DNA of 64,000 nucleotides from an uncultured Chlorobiales bacterium. Lineage in GTDB: Bacteria; Bacteroidota; Chlorobiia; Chlorobiales; Chlorobiaceae. The position numbers and the translations under genes are program-made. This document shows, piece by piece, positions 40,671 through 48,792 of this stretch. Where the stretch lies: positions 115,273 to 179,272 of the forward strand of contig CAIYTH010000053.1 of the NCBI GenBank assembly GCA_903929135.1. The letters run 5' to 3'. The notes beneath the pieces were generated by a model, which was not told where the DNA came from, did no database searches, and worked only from the letters and a program-made list of their open reading frames with translations. Every line of letters begins with the position of its first letter. Position 1 is the first letter of the stretch.

Positions 40671-41810
40671 TTAGCGTCCCTTCGCAAGGTGATAGATATT
40701 CTTGGCCATGATTTTCATCTGAACGCTCCACGGAGCAGGGACCATCTTCTTGTAGAGGTAGGAGTCGAAGGTGATCTCCTGTACGTCCCGGTCCTCGCAG
40801 ATGGCAACGAAGCTTTCGCGCAGGCGGTCGTTTTTGTAGTAGACCGACTGCAGCGCCTGGAGTCCGAAAAAGATGGGAGCGTAGAGGCTCCGGAACTTCT
40901 TTTCATAGCCGGACAGAGGCTTCCGGTTGCGAATGCAGTCGATCATCGCCTCTGCGCCGAGCTTTCCGGAGCGCATCGCGAAGAAGATGCCCTCGCCGTT
41001 GGCCGGAGTCACCAGCCCTGCTGCGTCGCCGACGAGAATCGCCCTCTCCTGGGTAAATGAGCGGCGTGGTTTCATCGGGATCTTGGCCGCCTCGTCGAGA
41101 TATGGCTTTTCGGTGATGCCGATCTTCTCGACGAACCGCTGCTGCAGTTGCCTGATGTTGTGGCGATGCTCCTCGGTGCCGGTCCCGATGGCGATATGGT
41201 CGGTTTTCGGGAAGATCCAGCCGTAGAAGTCAGGCGAGACCTCTCCGTCGAACCAGATCTCCACGAGATCTTCATATGGCTTCAATGCGTCGCAGTAGCT
41301 GAAGCGCTGCTGCATGGCGATGACCTTGAGGTCGTTCGGCGGAAACCCGAGCTCGTCTGCAGTCTTCGAATTTGCGCCGTCTGCGCCGATGACGTAGGAG
41401 GCCTCCACCGGCGGAAGCTCCTTCGAGAGGTGGATGGTGAAGCGGTCGGCCGAGCGGTCGATCTTCCTGACGAGGGCTTCGGTGACGACCGCCCCGGATC
41501 TGGCGGCCTCATCCCGCAGCCATCTGTCGAATCGTTCGCGCCGCACCATGCCGACATAGCCGTTCGGCATGCTCATGGAGATCTTGCGACCCCGCGGCGA
41601 GCGCACGCTCATCTTCGAGAGCTTTTTTTCGACCAGTTCCGAAGGGATCGAGAACTCCTCGATCAGGCCGAGAGGAATGGCCCCGCCGCAGGGCTTGACG
41701 TTGGCGAGGTTTCTTTCGATGAGGATGGTGGACAGTCCGGCTTTGGCAAGCAGGTTAGCCGCCACGGCTCCCGAGGGGCCTCCTCCTATGACAGCGACAT
41801 CATAACGCAT
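40671..41810 (-). CDS. bchP: Geranylgeranyl reductase BchP
   Basis: FAD-dependent reductase that saturates the geranylgeranyl chain of (bacterio)chlorophyll to phytyl. 379 residues. FAD-binding [23 protein letters not shown], then the family hallmark [55 protein letters not shown] and [23 protein letters not shown]. These fit ChlP/BchP rather than archaeal lipid reductases. ATG at 41810. The downstream Ycf49-like gene starts immediately after the stop. Confidence 0.93.
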   Translation of the reverse strand: MRYDVAVIGGGPSGAVAANLLAKAGLSTILIERNLANVKPCGGAIPLGLIEEFSIPSELVEKKLSKMSVRSPRGRKISMSMPNGYVGMVRRERFDRWLRDEAARSGAVVTEALVRKIDRSADRFTIHLSKELPPVEASYVIGADGANSKTADELGFPPNDLKVIAMQQRFSYCDALKPYEDLVEIWFDGEVSPDFYGWIFPKTDHIAIGTGTEEHRHNIRQLQQRFVEKIGITEKPYLDEAAKIPMKPRRSFTQERAILVGDAAGLVTPANGEGIFFAMRSGKLGAEAMIDCIRNRKPLSGYEKKFRSLYAPIFFGLQALQSVYYKNDRLRESFVAICEDRDVQEITFDSYLYKKMVPAPWSVQMKIMAKNIYHLAKGR

Positions 41811-41838
41811 GGTAATCGAGAGTGGTAAAGATGGTTGA

Positions 41839-43314
41839 TTACGCTTTCAGGAGGCTTGCGGCAAGGAACTCCCCTGCCTTCGAAATGTCGATCCGCTCCT
41901 GCGAAGCCGTGTCCCTGTAACGGACCGTCAGCGATCCGTCCTCGATGGTCTGGTGGTCGACCGTAAAGCAGAACGGGGTGCCGATCTCGTCCTGCCGACG
42001 GTACCGCTTTCCGATCGAGGCGGCGTCATCGTACTGGACAGGGAAGTCCCGTGAAAGATCAGAACAGAGCTGAACGGCCTTCTCCCCCATTTCTCCCTTC
42101 TTCATGAGCGGCAGCACGGCTGCCTTGACCGGAGCTACCCTCGGTGAAAGCTCCAGCATCACGCGGGGCTCGCCGTCCACGACGTCTTCCCTGTAGGCGT
42201 CCGAAAGCAGGGCCAGGAAGAGGCGGTCGCAGCCGGCCGACGTCTCGACCACGTAGGGTATGTAACGTTCGTTGGTGGTCTGGTCGATGTACTCCATGTT
42301 TTTGCCGGAATACTCCTGATGCTGGCGCAGATCGAAATCGGTCCTCGAATGGATGCCCTCGATCTCCTCTATGCCGAACGGGAACTCGAACTTGATGTCG
42401 TAGGCAAGGTCGGCGTAGTGGGCAAGTTTGTCGTGCTTGTACCAGTGCAGCTTCTCGCGGCTGATGCCGAGGGTTTCCGTATACCAGTTGAATCGCTCCT
42501 CCCGCCATGCCTCGAATGCCTCATGCTGCGTGCCGGGCTTCAGGAAGTACTGCATCTCCATCTGTTCGAATTCGACCATCCTGAAGATGAAGTTTCCTTT
42601 CACGATCTCGTTGCGGAACGCCTTGCCGATCTGTGCGATGCCGAACGGCACCTTCATGCGTGACGCTTCGCGAACGTTGTGGAAGTTCACGAAGATGCCC
42701 TGCGCGGTTTCGGGGCGGAGATAGACGACCCCGGCCGAATCGGCCACGGCGCCCATGTTGCACTGGAACATCAGGTTGAACTGCCGAACCTCGGTCCAGT
42801 CTCCCGAACCGGTATCCGGAGCCTTGATCCCCTCGGTGACGATGATCTCGTAGAGCGTACGGTTTGGGTCTTCGGTTCCGGCCGCGGCTTCGTAGGCCAC
42901 CTTCACGGCCGCAGCTTCGGCCTCTTTTCCGTCGCGATGGAGCTTGCCGATGTGGTTTTCGATCAGGTGGTCCGCACGGTACCGGCGTTTGGTCGTCCTG
43001 TCGTCGATCATCGGGTCGTTGAAGCTCGCCACGTGTCCCGATGCCTCCCAGACGGTCGGGTTCATCATGATCGAGGCGTCGATGCCGACGATGTTCTGAT
43101 GGCGGCGGGTCATGGAGTTCCACCACAGGTCCTTGATGTTCCTCTTCATTTCGCTTCCGAGAGGGCCGTAATCGAAGCATGAGGAGAGGCCTCCGTAGAT
43201 CTCTGAAGAGGGGAATATGAAGCCGCGCCGTTTGGCCAGCGAAACCAGCTTGTTCATGATTTTATCCGGGGACAGGTTCATGTTCTGTACCCGTGTTTGA
43301 TCGGAAGTGCTCAT
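41839..43314 (-). CDS. glyQS: Glycyl-tRNA synthetase, dimeric type
   Basis: Class II synthetase of the single-chain eukaryote/archaea/Gram-positive type, about 491 residues. Motifs: [15 protein letters not shown] and [13 protein letters not shown] at the N-terminus, motif 2 region [24 protein letters not shown] (given in parts here: [18 protein letters not shown]), [14 protein letters not shown] as motif 3, and a C-terminal anticodon-binding domain. ATG at 43314 is chosen over upstream codons; an ATG at 43281 is possible. The gene is separate from bchP by 28 bases and may lead that operon. Confidence 0.94.
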   Translation of the reverse strand: MSTSDQTRVQNMNLSPDKIMNKLVSLAKRRGFIFPSSEIYGGLSSCFDYGPLGSEMKRNIKDLWWNSMTRRHQNIVGIDASIMMNPTVWEASGHVASFNDPMIDDRTTKRRYRADHLIENHIGKLHRDGKEAEAAAVKVAYEAAAGTEDPNRTLYEIIVTEGIKAPDTGSGDWTEVRQFNLMFQCNMGAVADSAGVVYLRPETAQGIFVNFHNVREASRMKVPFGIAQIGKAFRNEIVKGNFIFRMVEFEQMEMQYFLKPGTQHEAFEAWREERFNWYTETLGISREKLHWYKHDKLAHYADLAYDIKFEFPFGIEEIEGIHSRTDFDLRQHQEYSGKNMEYIDQTTNERYIPYVVETSAGCDRLFLALLSDAYREDVVDGEPRVMLELSPRVAPVKAAVLPLMKKGEMGEKAVQLCSDLSRDFPVQYDDAASIGKRYRRQDEIGTPFCFTVDHQTIEDGSLTVRYRDTASQERIDISKAGEFLAASLLKA

Positions 43315-43491
43315 CGTTCTTTCTGAGAGGTTAGGAAAATCTTTGCAGCTTCGCAGAGCCGGGGCTCGTGTCAAAAGGAGCTGACGTCAAATATAAGAAA
43401 CAATGGTGATTTAACGTGCTTCGCTCAGCGTCGGGAGTCGTCTGGCGAAGCGTGGCCCCATGGACGCCTTGCGATGGAGCGAAAAGCGCCC

Positions 43492-43522
43492 TTGATTCTA
43501 TATTACTGAATAGTTATATAAG
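43492..43522 (+). promoter_or_regulatory. Promoter of the rhodanese-dsrN unit with dsr motif (copy A)
   Basis: TTGATT (43492-43497), a 17-base spacer, then TATATA (43515-43520) make a good promoter 57 bases before the rhodanese ATG. The -10 overlaps GAATAGTTATATA (43508-43520), whose reverse complement TATATAACTATTC recurs in the two promoters before dsrC. The rest of 43315-43576 holds no gene. Confidence 0.65.
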
Positions 43523-43576
43523 AGAGGGAGGCTGTGCAGCGGTTACGTATTTTTTAAACCAGTGATACTCCGGATT

Positions 43577-44050
43577 ATGCTACGTTTGAGCGATATGGTC
43601 CGCAATTGCCTTGCGGAAGTGCGGGAAATCATGCCCTGGAACCTCGTGGATCGGATGCAGGAGAACCCCGGCCTGCTCATCCTCGACGTCCGGGAGCCGG
43701 CTGAATTCGAAGCCATGCATATCGGAGGCTCGATCAACGTGCCCCGAGGGGTGCTCGAATCGGCATGCGAGTGGGATTACGAGGACACCGTAGCGGAACT
43801 GGTCCTGTCGAGGGAGCGGGAGGTGGTCGTGGTGTGCCGTTCAGGGCGACGTAGCGCCCTGGCGGCCTTTACCATGCAGCAGCTCGGCTACCTGAACGTC
43901 GTTTCCCTCAAAACCGGTCTCCGCGGCTGGAACGACTATGAGGAGCCGCTTGAAAACAGTGTCGGCGAAACGGTGGATCCCGACGAGGCGGACCATTTTT
44001 TCCTGGCGAAGGTCCGTCCAGACCAGAGGGCTCCGGCCAGGAAGGAGTGA
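43577..44050 (+). CDS. Rhodanese-like sulfurtransferase
   Basis: 157-residue single-domain rhodanese that should carry sulfane sulfur on a cysteine persulfide. The domain has ILDVREPAEFEAMHIGGSINVPRG and the active-site loop VVCRSGRRSALAA (Cys as nucleophile), then GLRGWNDYEEPL. There is no signal peptide, so it acts in the cytoplasm. It opens the dsr cluster, 82 bases before dsrN, and is the only recognisable sulfurtransferase in it. ATG at 43577 is used; a GTG at 43562 is in frame. Confidence 0.88.
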   Translation: MLRLSDMVRNCLAEVREIMPWNLVDRMQENPGLLILDVREPAEFEAMHIGGSINVPRGVLESACEWDYEDTVAELVLSREREVVVVCRSGRRSALAAFTMQQLGYLNVVSLKTGLRGWNDYEEPLENSVGETVDPDEADHFFLAKVRPDQRAPARKE

Positions 44051-44132
44051 GTGCCGATCCGGTTCCCGCCATCGTATATTGCACTTCCACCCAAACCTGA
44101 AACCGCCTCCCTGAGGCTGAGGAGCGAGCATC

Positions 44133-45533
44133 GTGCAGCGAGTGTCGATACCAAGGCTGATGATTTCGGCCCCATGGAAAAGTTCGGGAAAGACGACGGT
44201 CAGCCTCGGCATTCTGCGCCATTTCTCGGACCTGGGACAGGCGGTGGCCGGTTTCAAGAAAGGACCCGATTTCATCGATCCCATGTGGCATCGCCAGGCC
44301 AGCGGCAGGGAGTGCTACAACCTCGATGCCTGGATGAACGGTGCGGAGCGTTGCCGGGAGAGTTTTGTGCGGCAATGCCTTCGGTCCGGCACAAGCCTGG
44401 CCCTCATCGAAGGAAACCACGGGCTGCATGACGGCATGGACATCGGCGGTTCGGACAGCAGCGCAGGGATGGCGGACCTGCTGTCGGCCCCGGTGCTGCT
44501 GGTCGTCGACAGCCGGCGTACGAACCGGGGCGTGGCCGCCCAGGTGCTCGGCATGCAGGCCATGCCACCGAAAGTCAGGATTGCCGGGGTGGTTCTCAAT
44601 CACGTCGCAAGCCCCCGCCAGGAGGCAAAGCAGAAAGCGGCCATCGAAACATTCTGCAGCCTGCCCGTGCTGGGTGCGATCCCTGAGTATGCGGCACTTG
44701 CCCTTCCCGAGCGCCACATGGGCCTTACGACGGTCGATGAGGCCGATGATGCGGAGGCCTTCATCGAAGCTGCTGCCGGGTATGTTTCCCGCCATTGCGA
44801 CATGGAGGCCATCCGTGCTCTGTTTGACCTCGCGCCGACGATCGAGGCGCCTCCGGCAGGAGCCGAACCCCCGTATGCAGGCAGGACGGTCAGGATCGGC
44901 GTTTTCCGGGATGCAGCCTTCTGCTTCTATTACCCCGACAACTTCGAGGCGCTCCGTGCGAACGGCGCGGAACTGGTGTTCATCGATACCTTCGCCAGCT
45001 CCTCCCTGCCGGATGTAGACGGGTTGTACATCGGCGGCGGATTTCCCGAGTCGTTCTTCGGGCAGCTCAGCGCAAACGCCGGGTTGCTGCGAGAGGTCCG
45101 GGAGCGGATCGATGCGGGCATGCCCGCATGGGCAGAGTGCGGCGGCCTAATCTACCTCTGCAGGAGCGCCAGCAGGGACGGCAAGAGCTGGCCGCTTGCC
45201 GGGGTTCTGCCGTTCGATATCTCCTATCGGCAGCGCCCTGCCGGATGCGGTTACATGTCGCTCTCCAGCCGGACAGGATCGGCATGGTTCGACGAGGGAT
45301 CGCTTGTCAGGGCGCACGAGTTCCACTATTCGTCACCAACAGCCGCCGATGCCGGCATCCGCTACCAGTTCGACGTCCTGAGAGGCTGCGGCGTGACCGG
45401 AGGGGAAGACGGCGTGCTGTACAGGAACCTCTTCGCATCCTACGCCCACCTGCATGCGTCCGGAAATCCAGAATGGGCCGGGAGGTTCGTCGCCCTGGCC
45501 TCAGCTTTCAGCGACGCCCGGCCTCTTCGATGA
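44133..45533 (+). CDS. dsrN: Siroheme amidase DsrN (CbiA/CobB family)
   Basis: 466-residue glutamine amidotransferase related to cobyrinic acid a,c-diamide synthase. In dsr systems it amidates siroheme to the form used by DsrAB. The N-terminal ATP domain has APWKSSGKTTVSLGILRHF and KKGPDFIDPMWH; the C-terminal GATase domain has GLYIGGGFPESFF and AWAECGGLIYLC with the catalytic Cys, and ends with YAHLHASGNPEWAGRF. The start is GTG at 44133 behind GAGGAG. No cobalamin genes are adjacent, and its place ahead of dsrC supports DsrN rather than CbiA. Confidence 0.88.
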   Translation: MQRVSIPRLMISAPWKSSGKTTVSLGILRHFSDLGQAVAGFKKGPDFIDPMWHRQASGRECYNLDAWMNGAERCRESFVRQCLRSGTSLALIEGNHGLHDGMDIGGSDSSAGMADLLSAPVLLVVDSRRTNRGVAAQVLGMQAMPPKVRIAGVVLNHVASPRQEAKQKAAIETFCSLPVLGAIPEYAALALPERHMGLTTVDEADDAEAFIEAAAGYVSRHCDMEAIRALFDLAPTIEAPPAGAEPPYAGRTVRIGVFRDAAFCFYYPDNFEALRANGAELVFIDTFASSSLPDVDGLYIGGGFPESFFGQLSANAGLLREVRERIDAGMPAWAECGGLIYLCRSASRDGKSWPLAGVLPFDISYRQRPAGCGYMSLSSRTGSAWFDEGSLVRAHEFHYSSPTAADAGIRYQFDVLRGCGVTGGEDGVLYRNLFASYAHLHASGNPEWAGRFVALASAFSDARPLR

Positions 45534-45562
45534 CCCGCCATTCAGGTTTTCGTCGAAAAGCC

Positions 45563-45606
45563 TTGATTATCAGATTATAATTTACTAACTATATAACTAT
45601 TCGGTT
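45563..45606 (+). promoter_or_regulatory. Upstream dsrC promoter with dsr motif (copy B)
   Basis: TTGATT (45563-45568), 17 bases, then TAACTA (45586-45591), overlapped by TATATAACTATTCGGTT (45590-45606). It is the first of two near-identical promoters in the 395-base gap between dsrN and dsrC. No gene is visible between this copy and the next. Confidence 0.65.
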
Positions 45607-45767
45607 GTTTAGTGCCTGCTGCTCCGGCCGTGACTTCTCTACGGTCGCCGAATCGGCAGGAAACTCCGGAAGAGCGGCATGGCAGGATGGGCCCGATGTC
45701 ACCTCTCCCCATTCAGCAACACCTTCCTGGCGTCGCAAGATCTTGTCGAATATTATTGTCCGAAGTC

Positions 45768-45811
45768 TTGATAAATCGAGTTTACTTTATTAACTATATA
45801 ACTATACGGTT
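45768..45811 (+). promoter_or_regulatory. Proximal dsrC promoter with dsr motif (copy C)
   Basis: TTGATA (45768-45773), 17 bases, then TAACTA (45791-45796), overlapped by TATATAACTATACGGTT (45795-45811). It lies exactly 205 bases downstream of copy B with the same spacing. Transcription from it would leave a leader of roughly 120 bases before dsrC. Confidence 0.65.
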
Positions 45812-45928
45812 AATTTGCGAATTCGATCCCGGTTTCCCGTCCGGCGGAGTTCATGGTTCAGCACCGCTCACCTGACAGCGTCGGGCATTTACCGTTTTAA
45901 TCATCATATCCAACACAAGGAGAGCATC

Positions 45929-46264
45929 ATGGCAATCGATGTCAAAGGCGTCAGCTACGACACTGACGAAAACGGCTATCTGGTAAACCTCGAAGACTGG
46001 AACGAGGATGTGGCGCTGAAGCTTGCCGAGGGCGAGGAGATCGGGATGACCGAGGAGCACTGGGCCCTGATCAAGTTTCTCCGGAACTACTACGACGAAT
46101 ACCAGATCGCTCCTGCCGTCAAGGTGCTGACCAAGGCCATGGCTGCCGAGCGCAACATGGACAAGAAAGAGGCCTCCGAGTTCCTGTACGGACTTTTCCC
46201 CAAAGGTCCTGCGCTTCAGGCCTGCAAGATTGCCGGGCTTCCCAAGCCGACCGGCTGCGTGTAA
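45929..46264 (+). CDS. dsrC: Sulfur carrier DsrC
   Basis: 111-residue DsrC/TusE protein, the sulfur-carrying substrate of DsrAB. The C-terminal swinging arm has both conserved cysteines, ACKIAGLPKPTGCV, with 10 residues between them and the second one penultimate, as needed for the trisulfide cycle. The core EEIGMTEEHWALIKFLRNYY is typical. AAGGAGAG precedes the ATG at 45929. It follows two tandem promoters, which fits the high level of DsrC expected. Confidence 0.96.
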   Translation: MAIDVKGVSYDTDENGYLVNLEDWNEDVALKLAEGEEIGMTEEHWALIKFLRNYYDEYQIAPAVKVLTKAMAAERNMDKKEASEFLYGLFPKGPALQACKIAGLPKPTGCV

Positions 46265-46335
46265 CAAGAGCCCGCTGAAGAAACGGCCGGCGGCAAGCGC
46301 CGGCCACAACATACTCGAGAACCAAAGGAGGCAAC

Positions 46336-47589
46336 ATGGAAGGTGCTAAGGACAGCGCTTCTCACGGTGCGTGTCAATGCGGCGGGTGCGGCGCGGACGG
46401 CAACGGATCGTTCCTGAACCCTACGCCCATGCTGGACCAGCTGGAGAGCGGCCCGTGGCCGAGTTTCATCACCGGCTTCAAGCAGATGGCTGAGCGGACG
46501 AAAAAACCGATGCTGCGAGGCGTGCTCGACCAGCTCGAATATTCCTACCAGACCAGGATGGGCTACTGGAAAGGCGGCCTGGTGACCGTCGACGGCTACG
46601 GCGCGGGAATCATCACGCGCTACTCGATGATCAAGGACAAATTCCCGGAAGCGACCGAATTCCACACCATGCGCATCCAGCCGGCACCGGGGCTGCATTA
46701 CAACACCTCGATGCTTCGCGAGCTGTGCGACATCTGGGAGAAGCACGGCAGCGGCATCATCGCCCTGCACGGCCAGACCGGCGACATCATGCTCCAGGGC
46801 ATCGAGCAGGACAAGGTGCAGGAGTGCTTCGACGAGCTCAACCAGAAGGGCTGGGACCTCGGCGGCGCCGGCGCGGGCATGAGGACAGGGGTCTCCTGCA
46901 TCGGGCCGGGACGTTGCGAAAACGCCTGCTACGACAACCTCAAGCTGCACATGAAGGCGCTGCAGCACTTTATCGGACAGGTGCACCGGCCGGAATGGAA
47001 CTACAAGATCAAGTTCAAGTTCTCAGGCTGCCCGAACGACTGCACCAATGCGATCATGCGTTCCGATCTTGCCGTAATCGGAACATGGAAGGACGCCATC
47101 CAGGTCGACCGTGACGAGGTCAGGTCATGGATCGGGGAGCGTGGCGTCGATGCCCTGGTCAACAACGTGATCAACCATTGCCCGACGAAGGCCATCGCCC
47201 TGAAGGATGGCGACATGGTCATCGATACGCGGGACTGCGTACGCTGCATGCACTGCCTGAACGCCATGCCCAAGGCGCTTTCCCCGGGAAAGGAGCGGGG
47301 GATATCGCTGCTCATGGGCGGAAAGAACACCCTCAAGGTGGGCGTGAACATGGGCTCCCTGATCGTGCCTTTCATGAAGATGGAGGACGACGGGGACATC
47401 GGGCAGTTCCTCGAGCTGATCGAAGAGATCATCGACTGGTGGGACGACAATGGACTGGACCATGAACGCATCGGCGAGTCCATCGAACGCGTCGGCCTGA
47501 AGCAGTTCCTCGAAGGCGTCGGACTCGAGGCGGACATCAACATGGTGTCGCGTCCGCGAGACAACCCGTATTTCAAGGCGAAGTACTGA
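46336..47589 (+). CDS. dsrA: Reverse dissimilatory sulfite reductase alpha subunit DsrA
   Basis: 417-residue alpha subunit of the siroheme sulfite reductase, working oxidatively on stored sulfur. The siroheme/[4Fe-4S] cysteines are in SCIGPGRCENACYDN and FKFSGCPNDCTNA. An inserted ferredoxin domain has HCPTKAI and DCVRCMHCLNAMPKAL. The N-terminal Cys-rich start (ACQCGGCGADG) is a variable extension. A strong ribosome binding site (AAAGGAGG) precedes the ATG. Oxidative direction is inferred from the neighbours dsrL, fccAB and bchP. Confidence 0.97.
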   Translation: MEGAKDSASHGACQCGGCGADGNGSFLNPTPMLDQLESGPWPSFITGFKQMAERTKKPMLRGVLDQLEYSYQTRMGYWKGGLVTVDGYGAGIITRYSMIKDKFPEATEFHTMRIQPAPGLHYNTSMLRELCDIWEKHGSGIIALHGQTGDIMLQGIEQDKVQECFDELNQKGWDLGGAGAGMRTGVSCIGPGRCENACYDNLKLHMKALQHFIGQVHRPEWNYKIKFKFSGCPNDCTNAIMRSDLAVIGTWKDAIQVDRDEVRSWIGERGVDALVNNVINHCPTKAIALKDGDMVIDTRDCVRCMHCLNAMPKALSPGKERGISLLMGGKNTLKVGVNMGSLIVPFMKMEDDGDIGQFLELIEEIIDWWDDNGLDHERIGESIERVGLKQFLEGVGLEADINMVSRPRDNPYFKAKY

Positions 47590-47613
47590 CATGCATATCT
47601 CCGCCGGTATAAT
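47586..47613 (+). promoter_or_regulatory. Possible internal promoter between dsrA and dsrB
   Basis: CTGACA (47586-47591), 16 bases, then an exact TATAAT (47608-47613). The -35 overlaps the dsrA stop codon. The -10 is set within CCGG...CCGG. It would drive dsrB separately from dsrA. Confidence 0.5.
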
Positions 47614-47632
47614 TGCCGGAAAAGAAAAACTC

Positions 47633-47668
47633 CGTGCCTTTGGCCCTGTTCCGGGGTCCCAAGGCACG
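47633..47668 (+). other. Hairpin in the dsrA-dsrB intergenic region
   Basis: CGTGCCTT (47633-47640) pairs with AAGGCACG (47661-47668), and the inside can pair further (GG/CC, CCC/GGG) around a short loop. No T-run follows. It lies 21 bases before the dsrB start in a gap of 100 bases. RNA processing or stabilisation is more likely than termination. Confidence 0.7.
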
Positions 47669-47689
47669 CCCTAACCTGCAGGAAACACC

Positions 47690-48769
47690 ATGAGCAGTCC
47701 AGAAAGAACGTGGAAGACCATAGAGTCAGGCCCTCACGCATACGAGGAGGCGCTGCATCCCGTCGTCAGGAAGAATTACGGGAAGTGGAAATATCATGAA
47801 ATTCCCAAGCCGGGCGTGCTGAAGCACGTTGCCGAAAGCGGTGACGTCATCTGGACGGTCCGGGCAGGCACACCGCGCCAGGACTCGGTCGACATGATCC
47901 GGCTCATGTGCGACGTGGCCGACAAGTACTGCGACGGCTTCCTTCGCTTCACGGTGCGCAACAATGTCGAGTTCCTGACGCCGAACGCGGAGAACGTCGA
48001 ACCGATGATCAGGGAGCTCGAATCTCTCGGCTTCCCGGTCGGCGGTACCGGCATGTGCGTCTCGTCGGTCTCCCATACCCAGGGTTGGCTGCATTGCGAC
48101 ATTCCCGCGACCGACGCCTCTGGCGTGGTCAAATCGATGATGGATACGCTCTACCGCGAGTTCAAGGATATGCAGATGCCCAACAAGGTGAGGCTTTCCA
48201 CCTCCTGCTGCTCGATCAACTGCGGAGGCCAGGCCGATATCGCCGTCGTTGTCAAGCACACCCGCCCGCCACGCATCAACCACGACCACCTGGCGACGAT
48301 CTGCGAACTGCCGAAGGCTGTCGCCCGCTGCCCCGTGGCGGCAATCAGGCCGACCGTGGTCAACGGGAAGCGTTCCCTGATGGTCGACGAGGCAAAGTGC
48401 ATCTGCTGCGGTGCCTGTTTCGGCGCCTGCCCGGCCATGGAGATCAACCACCCGGAGCACTCGAAGTTTGCCATCTGGGTCGGCGGCAAGAACAGCAACG
48501 CGCGCTCCAAACCCTCGACCATGAGCATCGTCGCGCACAACCTGCCGAACAACCCTCCGCGCTGGCCGGAGGTGACCGATGTCATCGGACGGATCCTGAC
48601 CGCATACAAGGCGGGCGGCAGGCCATGGGAGCGCGTCGGCGAGTGGATCGCACGTATCGGCTGGAAGCGATTCTTCGAGGAGACCGGGCTCACGTTCGAC
48701 GAGAACATGATCGACAGCTACCGTCACGCCCGGACTACGTTCAATCAGTCGGCACATGTCCGTTTCTAA
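47690..48769 (+). CDS. dsrB: Reverse dissimilatory sulfite reductase beta subunit DsrB
   Basis: 359-residue beta subunit of the DsrAB sulfite reductase. It has RFTVRNNVEFL, GGTGMCVSSVSHTQGWLHC, STSCCSINCGGQADIAV with the cofactor-binding cysteines, and a ferredoxin insert EAKCICCGACFGACPAMEI. The C-terminus ERVGEWIARIGWKRFFEETG is typical. It is separated from dsrA by 100 bases with a hairpin and promoter-like sequence, instead of the usual few bases. Confidence 0.97.
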   Translation: MSSPERTWKTIESGPHAYEEALHPVVRKNYGKWKYHEIPKPGVLKHVAESGDVIWTVRAGTPRQDSVDMIRLMCDVADKYCDGFLRFTVRNNVEFLTPNAENVEPMIRELESLGFPVGGTGMCVSSVSHTQGWLHCDIPATDASGVVKSMMDTLYREFKDMQMPNKVRLSTSCCSINCGGQADIAVVVKHTRPPRINHDHLATICELPKAVARCPVAAIRPTVVNGKRSLMVDEAKCICCGACFGACPAMEINHPEHSKFAIWVGGKNSNARSKPSTMSIVAHNLPNNPPRWPEVTDVIGRILTAYKAGGRPWERVGEWIARIGWKRFFEETGLTFDENMIDSYRHARTTFNQSAHVRF

Positions 48770-48792
48770 GCTGAACGCCAAAGGAGAACTTC

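Noticed and set aside
43375..43490. Hairpin CTTCGC...GCGAAG after glyQS as an attachment site or terminator
   Set aside because: The arms are only 6 bp with a large loop, no T-run follows on either strand, and no integrase or duplicated tRNA end is near.
45612..45875. 87-codon frame upstream of dsrC
   Set aside because: It crosses the proximal dsrC promoter, has no good ribosome binding site and no recognisable motif.
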